From Bacteroidota bacterium (GTDB taxonomy: Bacteria > Bacteroidota > Bacteroidia > Flavobacteriales > Weeksellaceae), in the NCBI GenBank assembly GCA_023388015.1, contig JAEWHB010000222.1, forward strand, positions 1-18,473: a stretch of 18,473 nucleotides of DNA, given 5' to 3'. The translations under genes and the position numbers were made by a program. This document shows, piece by piece, positions 7,304 through 15,659 of the stretch. Below the pieces are notes generated by a model, which saw only the letters and a list, made by a program, of their open reading frames with translations, searched no databases and had not been told where the DNA came from. Within the stretch, counting starts at the first letter, position 1. Each line of letters opens with the position of its first letter.

Positions 7304-8467
7304 ATGACCAACCCAACCAAAATAAAAGTTCTTTTTCGATTACGCTCCTTAGAAATGGGCGGAGTGCCGCGGGTGGTACTCGATTTGTTAAGGAATTTAC
7401 CCAAAGATAAATTTGATTTGACGTTGATGCTCAATCTTTATCAAGGCGAACTCCGAACCGAAATCCCCAAAGACATTCGGCTCATTACACTTGCCAAAGG
7501 AAAAGAAGATTTCAGTCAAAATCCTTTGATTCAGAAAGTTCAGCTTGCTTTACGGCGTTTGAAATTAGCATTTTATGATAAATTTCCAGCTGTTTTTTAC
7601 AAGCTAAAAGTAAAAGATGAATTCGATATTGAAGTAGCACCCGGCTATGCAGAATTTGAATGGGTTTTGAATTCGCCTAACAAAAAATCACGTAAAATAG
7701 GTTGGTTTCATACCGATGTGAGTTACGACAAAGATCAAAATCGGGTGTTGAAACGTATCGAATTGATGAAGAAATTTGACTGGATGATATTTGGTTCGGC
7801 TCAAACCCGTCAGGTAATTGAAGATTTGTACGGCGTGACTTATCCGAAAAGTTCGGTGATTTACAATGTCATCAATATTGAAGAAGCGGTTGAAAAATCC
7901 GGAGAATTTGAAGTGAATTACGAAGTGAAACCTGTTTTTTCCTCGGTGGGACGATTGCATTTCCGCAAAGGATATGATGTGTTGATGCGCATTCACAAAC
8001 GTTTATTGGACGAAGGATTTCCTCATTTTATTTCGGTAATCGGAGGTGGAAACGAAATGGGAAATCTTCAAAATCAAGCCCAAGAACTAATGGTGGAAAA
8101 AACATTTAAACTCTGGGATTCTCAGAAAAATCCGTTTCCTTATATGGCAAATTCGGACTTTTTCATTTTGCCCTCCCGGTCTGAATCCTATCCTTTAATC
8201 ATTGGGGAAGCAATGGGATTAGGCCTACCGATTATCAGTACCAATGTGGGTGGAATTGCTGAAATGATTGAACACGAAGTAGATGGGTATTTGGTTAATT
8301 TTAATGAAGAGGAAATTTATGAAGCGATGAAACGATTTTTATCCGAACCGGAATTGGTTCAAAAAATCAGAGAAGGTGCAAAAAATGCTTCTGTAAAATT
8401 CAATGCCCAAAAAATTTACGATGAAGTGTCGCAAGTATTTGAAAACCAATTTAAACTTAAACAATGA
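7304..8467 (+). CDS. Glycosyltransferase family 4
   Basis: A 387-residue GT-B enzyme. The N-terminal domain starts KVLFRLRSLEMGGVPRVVLDLL (8-29) with the glycine loop typical of GT4. The donor-binding domain begins near 211 with FSSVGRLHFRKGYDVL, and EX7E is Glu294 to Glu302 in SRSESYPLIIGEAMG, followed by PIISTNVGGIAEMI. It is a clear paralogue of the GT4 at 12947: both have LNLY-x-G-x4-EIP near 43-54, an HK-K/R-LLDEGF block, and NP-F/Y-PY before the DFFIL strand. Cytoplasmic, no membrane span. It is the first gene after the divergent gap. Its stop overlaps the next start by 4 bp (ATGA). Donor sugar unknown. Confidence 0.92.
   Translation: MTNPTKIKVLFRLRSLEMGGVPRVVLDLLRNLPKDKFDLTLMLNLYQGELRTEIPKDIRLITLAKGKEDFSQNPLIQKVQLALRRLKLAFYDKFPAVFYKLKVKDEFDIEVAPGYAEFEWVLNSPNKKSRKIGWFHTDVSYDKDQNRVLKRIELMKKFDWMIFGSAQTRQVIEDLYGVTYPKSSVIYNVINIEEAVEKSGEFEVNYEVKPVFSSVGRLHFRKGYDVLMRIHKRLLDEGFPHFISVIGGGNEMGNLQNQAQELMVEKTFKLWDSQKNPFPYMANSDFFILPSRSESYPLIIGEAMGLGLPIISTNVGGIAEMIEHEVDGYLVNFNEEEIYEAMKRFLSEPELVQKIREGAKNASVKFNAQKIYDEVSQVFENQFKLKQ
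8450..8461 (+). repeat. 12-bp direct repeat, copy 1 (TTTAAACTTAAA)
   Basis: This lies in the last codons of the GT4 at 7304-8467 (C-terminus FKLKQ). The identical 12-mer is at 9361-9372 in the last codons of the next gene (C-terminus FKLKN), so the pair brackets the GT2 gene. A related stretch with repeated ACTTAA units is at the end of the GT32 gene (4053-4076). It may be cassette-junction microhomology or simply a shared basic amphipathic tail. Confidence 0.4.
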
Positions 8468-9378
8468 ATCAAGAGAAAATAACCGTTGTAACCCCAACTT
8501 TTAATCGGGCTCATACTTTGCAAAGGGCTTTTGATTCGCTCTTAAATCAGACGTTTAAATCGTTTAAATGGATCATAATGGACGATGGTTCTACCGATCA
8601 AACAGAAGATGTAGTGAGAGGTTTTCAGGCTGTTAGTCCATTTGTCATTGAATATCATTACAGCCCGAATCAACATAAATTTCATACGGTTTTTGAAGGA
8701 ATTAAAAAGGTAGAAACTCCTTATTTTACCATTTTAGATTCCGATGATTCTTATCCAGTGGATGCATTGGAAGTTCTGTATAAGGAATGCGAAAAGATTG
8801 AAAATCAGGAGGAATTTATCTCGGTAATGGGTTTGTCAGGCGATGAGGAAGGAAAAGTAGTGGGCGATAAATATCCGAACGGTAGATTTGATGGAAGCAT
8901 CTTCGAAATGCGGTATAAATACAAGGTCAGAGGCGATAAAAATGGTATGTTTTTTACCAAAACTTATCAGCGAGAATTAGAGAAATTTGATTATTCCGGA
9001 ATTCCGAAGGGAATTTACATTCCGCAATCTGTATTTTTTAATGTTTATGATTCAAAAGGTGTAAAAACCCGATTTATCAATAAAATCATTCGTAATTACC
9101 ACAAAGACGAAAACGACGAAGCATCGGTTTCCAACACGCGATGGACCGGGAAAAATCGATTGGGTTTGATGATGGGACACCAATCTTTTTTGAATAATTA
9201 TGGAAAACAATTGTGTAAGTATCCAAAAGCTTTGATTCGTAATTTGGTGGGATATCATTTGTATGCCATTGCTTCTGGGAAAAAAATGAATAAAATAACT
9301 ACTGGTTTAAAACATTTTAAAACCCTTTCTTTTTTTCTTTTTCCTTTTTCATATTTCTACTTTAAACTTAAAAACTGA
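8464..9378 (+). CDS. Glycosyltransferase family 2
   Basis: A 304-residue inverting GT-A enzyme. The opening KITVVTPTFNRAHTLQRAF (5-23) and WIIMDDGSTDQTEDVV (36-51) are the donor-binding strands, and FTILDSDDSYP (88-98) holds the DXD motif (Asp92, Asp94, Asp95). The C-terminal half (GLSGDEEGKVVGDKYPNG, then YKYKVRGDKNGMFFT) follows a pattern frequent in uncharacterised Bacteroidota GT2 proteins. The final 25 residues are rich in Phe, Leu and Lys (about 280-304) and may be a monotopic membrane anchor. It begins inside the stop of the GT4 and shares one base with the start of the next GT4 (TGATG). Donor and acceptor are unknown. Confidence 0.92.
   Translation: MNQEKITVVTPTFNRAHTLQRAFDSLLNQTFKSFKWIIMDDGSTDQTEDVVRGFQAVSPFVIEYHYSPNQHKFHTVFEGIKKVETPYFTILDSDDSYPVDALEVLYKECEKIENQEEFISVMGLSGDEEGKVVGDKYPNGRFDGSIFEMRYKYKVRGDKNGMFFTKTYQRELEKFDYSGIPKGIYIPQSVFFNVYDSKGVKTRFINKIIRNYHKDENDEASVSNTRWTGKNRLGLMMGHQSFLNNYGKQLCKYPKALIRNLVGYHLYAIASGKKMNKITTGLKHFKTLSFFLFPFSYFYFKLKN
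9361..9372 (+). repeat. 12-bp direct repeat, copy 2 (TTTAAACTTAAA)
   Basis: Identical to 8450-8461 and likewise in the final codons of a glycosyltransferase gene, in the same reading frame relative to translation (FKLK). See copy 1 for interpretation. Confidence 0.4.
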
Positions 9379-10508
9379 TGGAGAAGAAAAAGTTATTATT
9401 TGTTTATTATAAACTCTTCAAACCCGGTGGCATCAATCGGGTATTGACCAATTTGGTAAATGAGTTAGCAGAAGAATATGATATAACAATTCTTCTTTTG
9501 ATGGCAGAGCACAAGCCTTTTTATCCGCTGGATGAGCGAATTAAACTTGAATTTATAGACACTTTTAATCATTGGGGTTTTAGGGTAATTAACCAAAACC
9601 TGCGAAAATATTTACCAAATCTTCCCAAGCGACAAAATATTCAGAATTACATTTATGATTATGGTGTAAAGGCGATGTTGGATGATTGGTATTCTATAAA
9701 TCATCATCGATTTGATGCGATTGTGACCTGCATGTACAAACTATCCATTCAGGCATCTTCCAATTCGAAAATTAATCAAAAAACGATTGCATGGGAACAT
9801 ACAGATCACAATGTGGTTGGGGTTTTATATAAGAATTTTCGGAATAGAAATTATAAAAACTTGAAATCGATAATTAGTATAAATTCTAAATCTTTTGAGT
9901 TTTATCAAAAATTGAATTCGAATTCATCGTTTATTCCCAATATAATAGGAGAGCCATTTGAAAGTCAGGTTTTCAATCATACTAAAGAAAATTTAATGAC
10001 TTATGTGGGGCGACTCGATCGGGATAAAAACGTAATTGAACTTCTTGAGATTTTTAAGGCTTCGGAGTTAACAGCTGATTGGAAACTGCAAATAATAGGT
10101 GATGGTCCCGAGAGAAGAAATCTGGAAAACTTCGTACGTGAAAATGATTTGGAAAAATCAATTATTTTTTATGGATTCAAAACGACAGAAGAAATTGTTG
10201 AACTTTTACAAAAATCCAAAATTTTCGTTTTTACATCGTTGAAAGAAGCTTTTGCGCTTGTCTTGGTTGAAGCGATATTTTGTGGAAATGCACTAATAGC
10301 CTACGATTGTAATTTTAGTCCAGCGGACATTATCAATGAAAAAAATGGTTTTTTAATTCCATTGCACGATAAAGTGGAATTCCAGAAAAAACTGCAATAT
10401 TTAATTGATAATCCGGACAGATTAAAACAATTAGCTGAATCAAGTTTCAACGAATCAAAAAAATGGAAAAAAGAAAATCTCTTTCAGAAATGGAAAGAGA
10501 TTTTATAA
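9378..10508 (+). CDS. Glycosyltransferase family 4
   Basis: A 376-residue GT-B enzyme. It opens KKLLFVYYKLFKPGGINRVL (4-23). The C-terminal domain starts with LMTYVGRLDRDKNVIELL (206-223) and WKLQIIGDGPERRNLE (235-250). EX7E is Glu290 to Glu298 in SLKEAFALVLVEAIF, followed by IAYDCNFSPADII. The DCNFSPADI ending resembles the GPT/GP loop of the GT4 at 4087, so the two may use related donors. No membrane spans are seen. By eye this gene is more AT-rich than the MBOAT gene that follows, possibly a separate origin. It starts on the last base of the GT2 stop and ends 17 bp before the MBOAT gene. Confidence 0.91.
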   Translation: MEKKKLLFVYYKLFKPGGINRVLTNLVNELAEEYDITILLLMAEHKPFYPLDERIKLEFIDTFNHWGFRVINQNLRKYLPNLPKRQNIQNYIYDYGVKAMLDDWYSINHHRFDAIVTCMYKLSIQASSNSKINQKTIAWEHTDHNVVGVLYKNFRNRNYKNLKSIISINSKSFEFYQKLNSNSSFIPNIIGEPFESQVFNHTKENLMTYVGRLDRDKNVIELLEIFKASELTADWKLQIIGDGPERRNLENFVRENDLEKSIIFYGFKTTEEIVELLQKSKIFVFTSLKEAFALVLVEAIFCGNALIAYDCNFSPADIINEKNGFLIPLHDKVEFQKKLQYLIDNPDRLKQLAESSFNESKKWKKENLFQKWKEIL

Positions 10509-10525
10509 CCCAACCTACCTGATCT

Positions 10526-11971
10526 ATGTTATTTAACTCACTTTCTTTTGCCATATTTTTCCCTATCGTTTTCATTGTCTATTGGGCATTGAACAAGAAA
10601 AATTATAAATGGCAAAACCTGCTTTTACTTGTTGCAAGTTACTATTTTTACAGTTGCTGGGATTGGCGATTTGTGTTTTTGCTGGCCTTCTCCACAGCTT
10701 TGGATTATTATTCCGGAATTAAAATTCATGAAGCAGAAAACAAAGCCCGGAAGAAGTTTTGGCTGATTTTAAGTGTCGGTTTAAATCTCGGTTTTCTCGG
10801 CTTTTTCAAATACTATAATTTCTTTATTGATTCCTTTGCCGAATTATTACTATCCATCGGATTTCAGCCGCATTTTACAACCTTGAACATCATTTTACCT
10901 GTCGGAATATCTTTCTATACCTTCCACGGATTATCTTATGTTTTTGATATTTATAACGATAAAATAAAACCCACTCGAAATGTGATCGATTACACACTTT
11001 TTGTGAGTTTCTTCCCGCTTTTGGTGGCAGGCCCCATCGAAAGAGCGACGCATCTTCTTCCACAGATTCAGAGAGCTCGAAAATTCACCTACGAAAGAGC
11101 CACCGATGGGATGCGACAAATTCTATGGGGATTGTTCAAGAAAATGGTCATTGCCGATAATTCTGCTATTTATGCGAATCAAATTTTTGCTAATTATGAA
11201 ACAGCGTCCGGAAGCGAATTATTTTTAGGTGCGATATTCTTTACTTTTCAGATTTACGGTGATTTTTCCGGATATTCAGATATCGCTTTGGGAACGGCAC
11301 GAATGCTGGGATTTGATCTTTTGAAAAATTTTAATTTCCCTTATTTCTCACGAGATATTGCAGAATTCTGGCGCAGATGGCACATCTCACTTTCGTCTTG
11401 GTTCAAAGATTATTTGTACATACCGCTTGGTGGAAGCAAAGGCGGAAATTGGATGCGAATCCGAAATACGTTTATCATCTTTTTGGTCAGCGGATTTTGG
11501 CATGGCGCCAATTGGACATTCATCGTTTGGGGTGGATTAAATGCCTTGTTTATTTTACCATCAATTATCATGAAAACGAACCGAAATAATATGGATATTG
11601 TGGCAAAAGGAAGGGTTTTTCCTTCTATGAAAGAAGCATTGCAAATTCTCATTACTTTCAATTTGGCAGTTTTTGCCTGGATATTTTTCCGAGCCGAATC
11701 GGTTTCTCATGCCTTTGGCTACATCAAAAATATGTTCAGCGGTAGTTTGTTGCATTTTCCGGATTTAAACAAAGCGGCTTTGGCTACCTTGATTTTAATC
11801 GGATTTATGGTGGTTGTGGAATGGTTGGGACGTGAAAATAATTATGGAATCGAAAAAGCATTTTTCCGTGCCAATCGTTTTTTACGTTGGAGTTTTTATG
11901 GTTTTATTATTTTGTTAATCGGATTGTTTATGCAAACCCAAGAAAGTCCGTTTATCTATTTCCAATTCTAA
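10526..11971 (+). CDS. MBOAT family O-acyltransferase (AlgI-like)
   Basis: A 481-residue polytopic membrane protein with about ten hydrophobic segments. It belongs to the membrane-bound O-acyltransferase family, close to alginate O-acetyltransferase AlgI. Diagnostic segments are LPVGISFYTFHGLSYVFDIY (124-143), FQIYGDFSGYSDIALGTARMLGF (241-263), IAEFWRRWHISLSSWFKDYLYIPLGGS (278-304) and FLVSGFWHGANWTFIVWGGLNA (319-340). His326 in SGFWHGANW is the expected catalytic histidine, with His286 in RRWHISL also conserved. The family passes an acyl group, normally acetyl, across the inner membrane to a periplasmic partner. The next gene, 4 bp downstream, encodes such a partner. Expected role: O-acetylation of the exported polysaccharide. 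Length matches the family. Confidence 0.94.
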   Translation: MLFNSLSFAIFFPIVFIVYWALNKKNYKWQNLLLLVASYYFYSCWDWRFVFLLAFSTALDYYSGIKIHEAENKARKKFWLILSVGLNLGFLGFFKYYNFFIDSFAELLLSIGFQPHFTTLNIILPVGISFYTFHGLSYVFDIYNDKIKPTRNVIDYTLFVSFFPLLVAGPIERATHLLPQIQRARKFTYERATDGMRQILWGLFKKMVIADNSAIYANQIFANYETASGSELFLGAIFFTFQIYGDFSGYSDIALGTARMLGFDLLKNFNFPYFSRDIAEFWRRWHISLSSWFKDYLYIPLGGSKGGNWMRIRNTFIIFLVSGFWHGANWTFIVWGGLNALFILPSIIMKTNRNNMDIVAKGRVFPSMKEALQILITFNLAVFAWIFFRAESVSHAFGYIKNMFSGSLLHFPDLNKAALATLILIGFMVVVEWLGRENNYGIEKAFFRANRFLRWSFYGFIILLIGLFMQTQESPFIYFQF

Positions 11972-11975
11972 GTCT

Positions 11976-12908
11976 ATGAAAAAGTTCATCAAAACATTAT
12001 TGGGTTTCACAATTTTCGCACTACTATTTTACGTAGTTATTTTGTCTGTTTGGAGTTTTTTAATGCCCGATTTTATGGCGAAAAATGTACGAAACTGTAT
12101 AGGTTGTTACGGACATCTGAACACACGTGTCAAAGAAATTCCAAATTATAAAGATATCGATTTGTTGATTTTAGGATCTTCTCATGCTTATCGCGGATTT
12201 GACACAAGAGTTTTTGAGAAACATGGATTAACGGCTTTTAATTTGGGATCGAGTTCTCAGTCTCCCATTCAAACCAATGTGTTGCTGAATCAATATTTAG
12301 ACCATCTCAATCCGAAATTAGTGGTTCTAGAAGTATATGCCGGGACATTGGGAATTGATGGGGTTGAATCTTCACTTGATTTGGCGGCCAACAATAAAAT
12401 GGATTGGAATTACATCAAAACTTTAGCTGATTTAAAGAATATACGTTCGGTTAATTCAGCGATATATGGCTCATTTCGAGAGGTTTTTGGTTTGAATGAT
12501 AATTTTGTAGAGGATTTAATTCAAGCAGAGGATAAATATGTGAAAGGTGGATTTGTAGAAACTGAATTTCGTCAAAATCCATTAAATAATGAAAAAATGC
12601 AAGCTTGGGAAATCAATCCGACGCAGATAAAATATTTGGAAAGAAATATTGAATTATTGAACGATAAAAATATTTCGTTTATTTTGGTTCAGGCACCGAT
12701 TACCAACAAATTGTATCAAGCTAAATCCAATAATGAGGAAGTGGATCAATTACTTTCTAAACTTGGACACTATAAAAACTTCCAAGGTGATTTAGAATTA
12801 AATGATACCTTAGATTTTTACGATTCCAACCATTTAAATCAACCTGCAGTAGAGCGATTTAATGCGTATTTTTTAAATTATCTAAAAACAGAAAATCTGA
12901 ATAATTAA
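11976..12908 (+). CDS. SGNH-type O-acetyltransferase partner (AlgJ/AlgX/DltD-like role), membrane anchored
   Basis: A 310-residue protein with a single N-terminal hydrophobic span (about 5-30) and a soluble domain that should face the periplasm. The SGNH-type features are LLILGSSHAYRGFD (63-76), with candidate nucleophile Ser69 in the GSSH block, NLGSSSQSP (89-97), and the C-terminal YDSNHLN (282-288), giving Asp283-x-x-His286 as the rest of the triad. Such proteins receive the acyl group from an MBOAT partner and place it on a sugar. Adjacency (4 bp) to the MBOAT gene supports the pairing. A CIGCYGH sequence just after the span (41-47) has two cysteines that might form a disulphide. It is shorter than typical AlgX and lacks a visible carbohydrate-binding module. 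Exact acceptor unknown. Confidence 0.83.
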   Translation: MKKFIKTLLGFTIFALLFYVVILSVWSFLMPDFMAKNVRNCIGCYGHLNTRVKEIPNYKDIDLLILGSSHAYRGFDTRVFEKHGLTAFNLGSSSQSPIQTNVLLNQYLDHLNPKLVVLEVYAGTLGIDGVESSLDLAANNKMDWNYIKTLADLKNIRSVNSAIYGSFREVFGLNDNFVEDLIQAEDKYVKGGFVETEFRQNPLNNEKMQAWEINPTQIKYLERNIELLNDKNISFILVQAPITNKLYQAKSNNEEVDQLLSKLGHYKNFQGDLELNDTLDFYDSNHLNQPAVERFNAYFLNYLKTENLNN

Positions 12909-12946
12909 CTAAGTTGAAACTTTAATTTTATGCTGAATACTTTTTA

Positions 12947-14104
12947 ATGAGTCAAAAGAAAAAAATATTGATACGCATCGGTTCTCTTCGTCACGGAGGA
13001 GCAGAAAAAGTTTTGACGACTTTTCTGAAAAATTTACCTTCCGATAAATACGAAATTGATTTGTTGCTCAATCTTTATTCGGGTAAGTATTTAGCAGAGA
13101 TTCCTTCTTGGATCAATATTTATTACCTGAACAAAGGCGAAATGATCACCACCAATCGTCCACAGGACATTCCCCAAAAGGCTTTTCGGGTGATTTATCA
13201 GAAAGTATTGAAAACTTTTCCTCAACTTTTGTATAAATTCATTCTTAAAGGAAAAAAATACGACATCGAATTCGCTGCGATTCACGGATTGCGTGATGAT
13301 ATCCTGAATTCGCCCGATAAATCATCCAAAAAAATTGTTTGGATTCACAACGATTTACGGAAAACTGAATTTCACGATTATACCGATGATGAGATTCGTA
13401 AATTCTTTGGATTTAATAAAATCATGGTGATTTCTGAACAAATTCAGCAAGATTTTGAAAATCAAGTCCAAACAGAGGATGAAAAAAGTCGGATTGTACG
13501 AATTTATAATCCGCTCGATACCCAAGAAATTTTAAACAAGTCAGAATTAACTCAAAACCAATACGATTTCTCAAAAGAAGAACCTGTATTCGTTTCTGTG
13601 GGAACGGTTTTTCCCCAAAAAGGTTTTGACCGTTTACTCAAAGTTCACAAAAAACTTTTGGACGAAGGTTTCAAACACCGGATTTTGATTGTGGGTGACG
13701 GATATGATTTTGAAAATGTAAAACAACTCAAATCCGAATTAGGTGTGGACAAAACCGCTACGATGCTGGGCTTTACCGATAATCCTTATCCTTACTTCAA
13801 AGCTGCAGATTTTTTTATTCTTTCTTCGCGATACGAAGGTTTTCCGACCGTTTTGTACGAAGCCATTGTTTTGAAGAAAACCATCGTAGCAACCGATGTT
13901 TCGGGTGTTCGCGAGATGCTTAATGATGGAGAGTTGGGGTTAATTATAGAGAATTCAGAAGAAGGAATTTGCGAAGGAATGAAACAAGTTTTGACAAATC
14001 CTGAAATTTCAAATTCTTACCAAAAGGAACTTGAAAATTACAATCCACCGTTTAATCTGGAGAATTCTGTGAAAAAGATATCCGAAATCCTTGATAACCT
14101 TTAA
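12947..14104 (+). CDS. Glycosyltransferase family 4
   Basis: A 385-residue GT-B enzyme, starting KKKILIRIGSLRHGGAEKVLTTFL; GGAEKV is the classical GT4 loop. The donor domain begins at about 213 (PVFVSVGTVFPQKGFDRLLKVH), and EX7E is Glu297 to Glu305 in SSRYEGFPTVLYEAIV, followed by IVATDVSGVREML. It is a paralogue of the 7304 gene (see there) and resembles the last GT4 at 17501: both begin MSQ-x-KKI and have NPYPY near the end of the donor domain. It probably adds a sugar with retention of configuration. The gene is preceded by a 38-bp gap with no convincing promoter and is followed 9 bp later by a GT2. Confidence 0.93.
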   Translation: MSQKKKILIRIGSLRHGGAEKVLTTFLKNLPSDKYEIDLLLNLYSGKYLAEIPSWINIYYLNKGEMITTNRPQDIPQKAFRVIYQKVLKTFPQLLYKFILKGKKYDIEFAAIHGLRDDILNSPDKSSKKIVWIHNDLRKTEFHDYTDDEIRKFFGFNKIMVISEQIQQDFENQVQTEDEKSRIVRIYNPLDTQEILNKSELTQNQYDFSKEEPVFVSVGTVFPQKGFDRLLKVHKKLLDEGFKHRILIVGDGYDFENVKQLKSELGVDKTATMLGFTDNPYPYFKAADFFILSSRYEGFPTVLYEAIVLKKTIVATDVSGVREMLNDGELGLIIENSEEGICEGMKQVLTNPEISNSYQKELENYNPPFNLENSVKKISEILDNL

Positions 14105-14113
14105 TAAATCGAT

Positions 14114-15070
14114 ATGCTTATCTCTATAATTGTTCCGGTTTACAATGCAGAAAAATACCTTTCTAAATGCATTGGGTCAATTTTAAATCAGTCATTTACG
14201 AATTTTGAATTGCTCTTGATTGACGATGGGTCTTCAGATAATTCTTTGCAAATTTTGAAAGAATTTGAACGGAAAGACCTACGAATTAAGCTTTTCAATC
14301 ACGTTAATTCAGGGGTAAGCTTTACTCGAAATTTCGGGATTAAAAACAGCCAAGGAGATTTTATATTATTCATAGATTCAGACGATTGGGTTGAAGCGGG
14401 TTTTATCAAAGATTTTACAAATGCATACGCCGAAAATCCAAACGAATTATTGGTTGCAGATTTAGTTAGAAATGGTAAGCGAAAAGCAGGGTATGAAAAC
14501 AAATTATTTGAAATAGGAAAGCAATCAAATGAGTTTATTCAATACCGAAATTTCCTTCACAACGGCGGACCTTGTGCTAAATTCTTTAACCGGAAAATTT
14601 TGCAGGATAATCAGATTTTTTTCCATGATAAATTGACATATGGCGAAGATTTGGTATTTCTCATTAATTATTTGCGAAAGGTTACACATATTCGTTTTTT
14701 GGATGCTGCTAAATACCATTACGAATACAATTCAAATTCGGCCAGCACCAAAAATCATTCTTTCCAAAATCATTATTTGTTTTTCAAAGAATTGAACGAA
14801 TTTAAAAATCATTTGAATTTAACTGATAAATTAGCTGAAAAATACATTTATACCTTATTATGGGATGTTTTGGAATCAGCACTCAATAGTTTTGCTCTAA
14901 ATAATTCTTCTTATAAATCTGAATTAAAAGATTTAGCATCCAACCTTGATTATAATTTTTACAGATATGCCAAACCGCTTCGTAAACTATATTTTATTTT
15001 ATTAAAGTTTAATTTAATAAGGCTTTTAAAGTTGTGTATTCGTTCGATAAAAAAACTGATGAAAAATTAA
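14114..15070 (+). CDS. Glycosyltransferase family 2
   Basis: A 318-residue GT-A enzyme with a textbook N-terminus: LISIIVPVYNAEKYLSKCI (2-20), FELLLIDDGSSDNSL (31-45), SGVSFTRNFGI (66-76) and the DXD motif FIDSDDW (Asp88, Asp90, Asp91). CAKFFNRKIL and TYGEDLVFLINYL (about 174-186) give the acceptor side and the Glu-Asp pair expected for the catalytic base. The C-terminal 40 residues are rich in Leu, Ile, Lys and Arg and may associate with the membrane. The 3' third of the gene is visibly very AT-rich. It follows the GT4 by 9 bp. The 43-bp gap after it contains a -7 box. Donor unknown. Confidence 0.93.
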   Translation: MLISIIVPVYNAEKYLSKCIGSILNQSFTNFELLLIDDGSSDNSLQILKEFERKDLRIKLFNHVNSGVSFTRNFGIKNSQGDFILFIDSDDWVEAGFIKDFTNAYAENPNELLVADLVRNGKRKAGYENKLFEIGKQSNEFIQYRNFLHNGGPCAKFFNRKILQDNQIFFHDKLTYGEDLVFLINYLRKVTHIRFLDAAKYHYEYNSNSASTKNHSFQNHYLFFKELNEFKNHLNLTDKLAEKYIYTLLWDVLESALNSFALNNSSYKSELKDLASNLDYNFYRYAKPLRKLYFILLKFNLIRLLKLCIRSIKKLMKN

Positions 15071-15087
15071 TCCCATTTATCTTTTGT

Positions 15088-15095
15088 TAAATTTG
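15088..15095 (+). promoter_or_regulatory. Candidate -7 promoter box before the acetyl/deacetyl/formyl genes
   Basis: TAAATTTG matches TAnnTTTG exactly, in the 43-bp gap, ending 18 bp before the ATG at 15114. A partial second match (TAATTTG, 15096-15102) follows directly. No -33 TTTG is seen at the usual distance, so this is suggestive only. Confidence 0.38.
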
Positions 15096-15113
15096 TAATT
15101 TGAATTAAATAAG

Positions 15114-15659
15114 ATGCCAACCCTGCTTCAACAAGATTATTATAGAAAAACCGGGAAATTTGAAAGCGTAACGCTCTGGAAAGTTTTATTCGATCCGGGA
15201 TTACTGTTTTTATATTTTTTGCGCCATTCTCAACGTACTTCGCCCAAAAGTCCGGTGGGAATTTTTTATCGGATGATGCTTCGTCGCTATCAAGTCAAAT
15301 ATGGATTTCAGATTTCGGCCAAAACCGAGATTGGTGGCGGATTGTACTTGGGACATTGGGGCACGGTGGTGGTTAATCCCAAAGCGAAAATCGGGAAGAA
15401 TTGTAATCTGGCTCACGGCGTAACTATCGGACAAACCAATCGGGGCGAGAAACAAGGCGTGCCGGAAATCGGTGATGATGTTTGGATTGGAACGAATTCC
15501 GTCATTGTGGGCGGAATTAAAATCGGAAATAATGTGCTGATTGCGCCAAATTCTTATGTTATAAACGATGTGGAAGACGACTCAATTGTCGTGGGAAATC
15601 CGGCGAGAACTATGAAAAAAGAGTCAGCAACGGAAGGATATATAAACAATCGGGTATGA
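15114..15659 (+). CDS. Serine acetyltransferase-like hexapeptide acyltransferase
   Basis: A 181-residue left-handed beta-helix acyltransferase of the serine acetyltransferase (CysE-like) branch that also includes polysaccharide acetyltransferases such as EpsC- and WcaB-like proteins. The helix starts near 65: ISAKTEIGGGLYLGHWGTVVVNP (67-89), AKIGKNCNLAHGVTIGQ (91-107), VPEIGDDVWIGTNSVIVGGIKIGNNVLIAPNSYVI (116-150), and VVGNPARTMKK at the end. His81 and His101 occupy the positions of the conserved histidines. It lacks the long N-terminal domain of true cysteine-pathway CysE; instead it has a short segment with a hydrophobic patch (DPGLLFLYFLRH). It therefore more likely acetylates a sugar. The stop overlaps the deacetylase start by 4 bp (ATGA). 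Confidence 0.86.
   Translation: MPTLLQQDYYRKTGKFESVTLWKVLFDPGLLFLYFLRHSQRTSPKSPVGIFYRMMLRRYQVKYGFQISAKTEIGGGLYLGHWGTVVVNPKAKIGKNCNLAHGVTIGQTNRGEKQGVPEIGDDVWIGTNSVIVGGIKIGNNVLIAPNSYVINDVEDDSIVVGNPARTMKKESATEGYINNRV

Noticed and set aside
10514..10520. CCTACCT before the MBOAT start, also at 1766-1772 before the first acetyltransferase
   Set aside because: Seven bases in two leaders is too little to support a shared regulatory element.
12930..12947. Tiny frame ATG CTG AAT ACT TTT TAA whose stop overlaps the GT4 start (TAATG)
   Set aside because: Five codons with no start signal are expected by chance in AT-rich DNA; nothing shows it is a leader peptide.
15114..15659. The acetyltransferase as CysE of cysteine biosynthesis
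   Set aside because: It lacks the N-terminal CysE domain and is embedded in, and overlaps, polysaccharide-modification genes.
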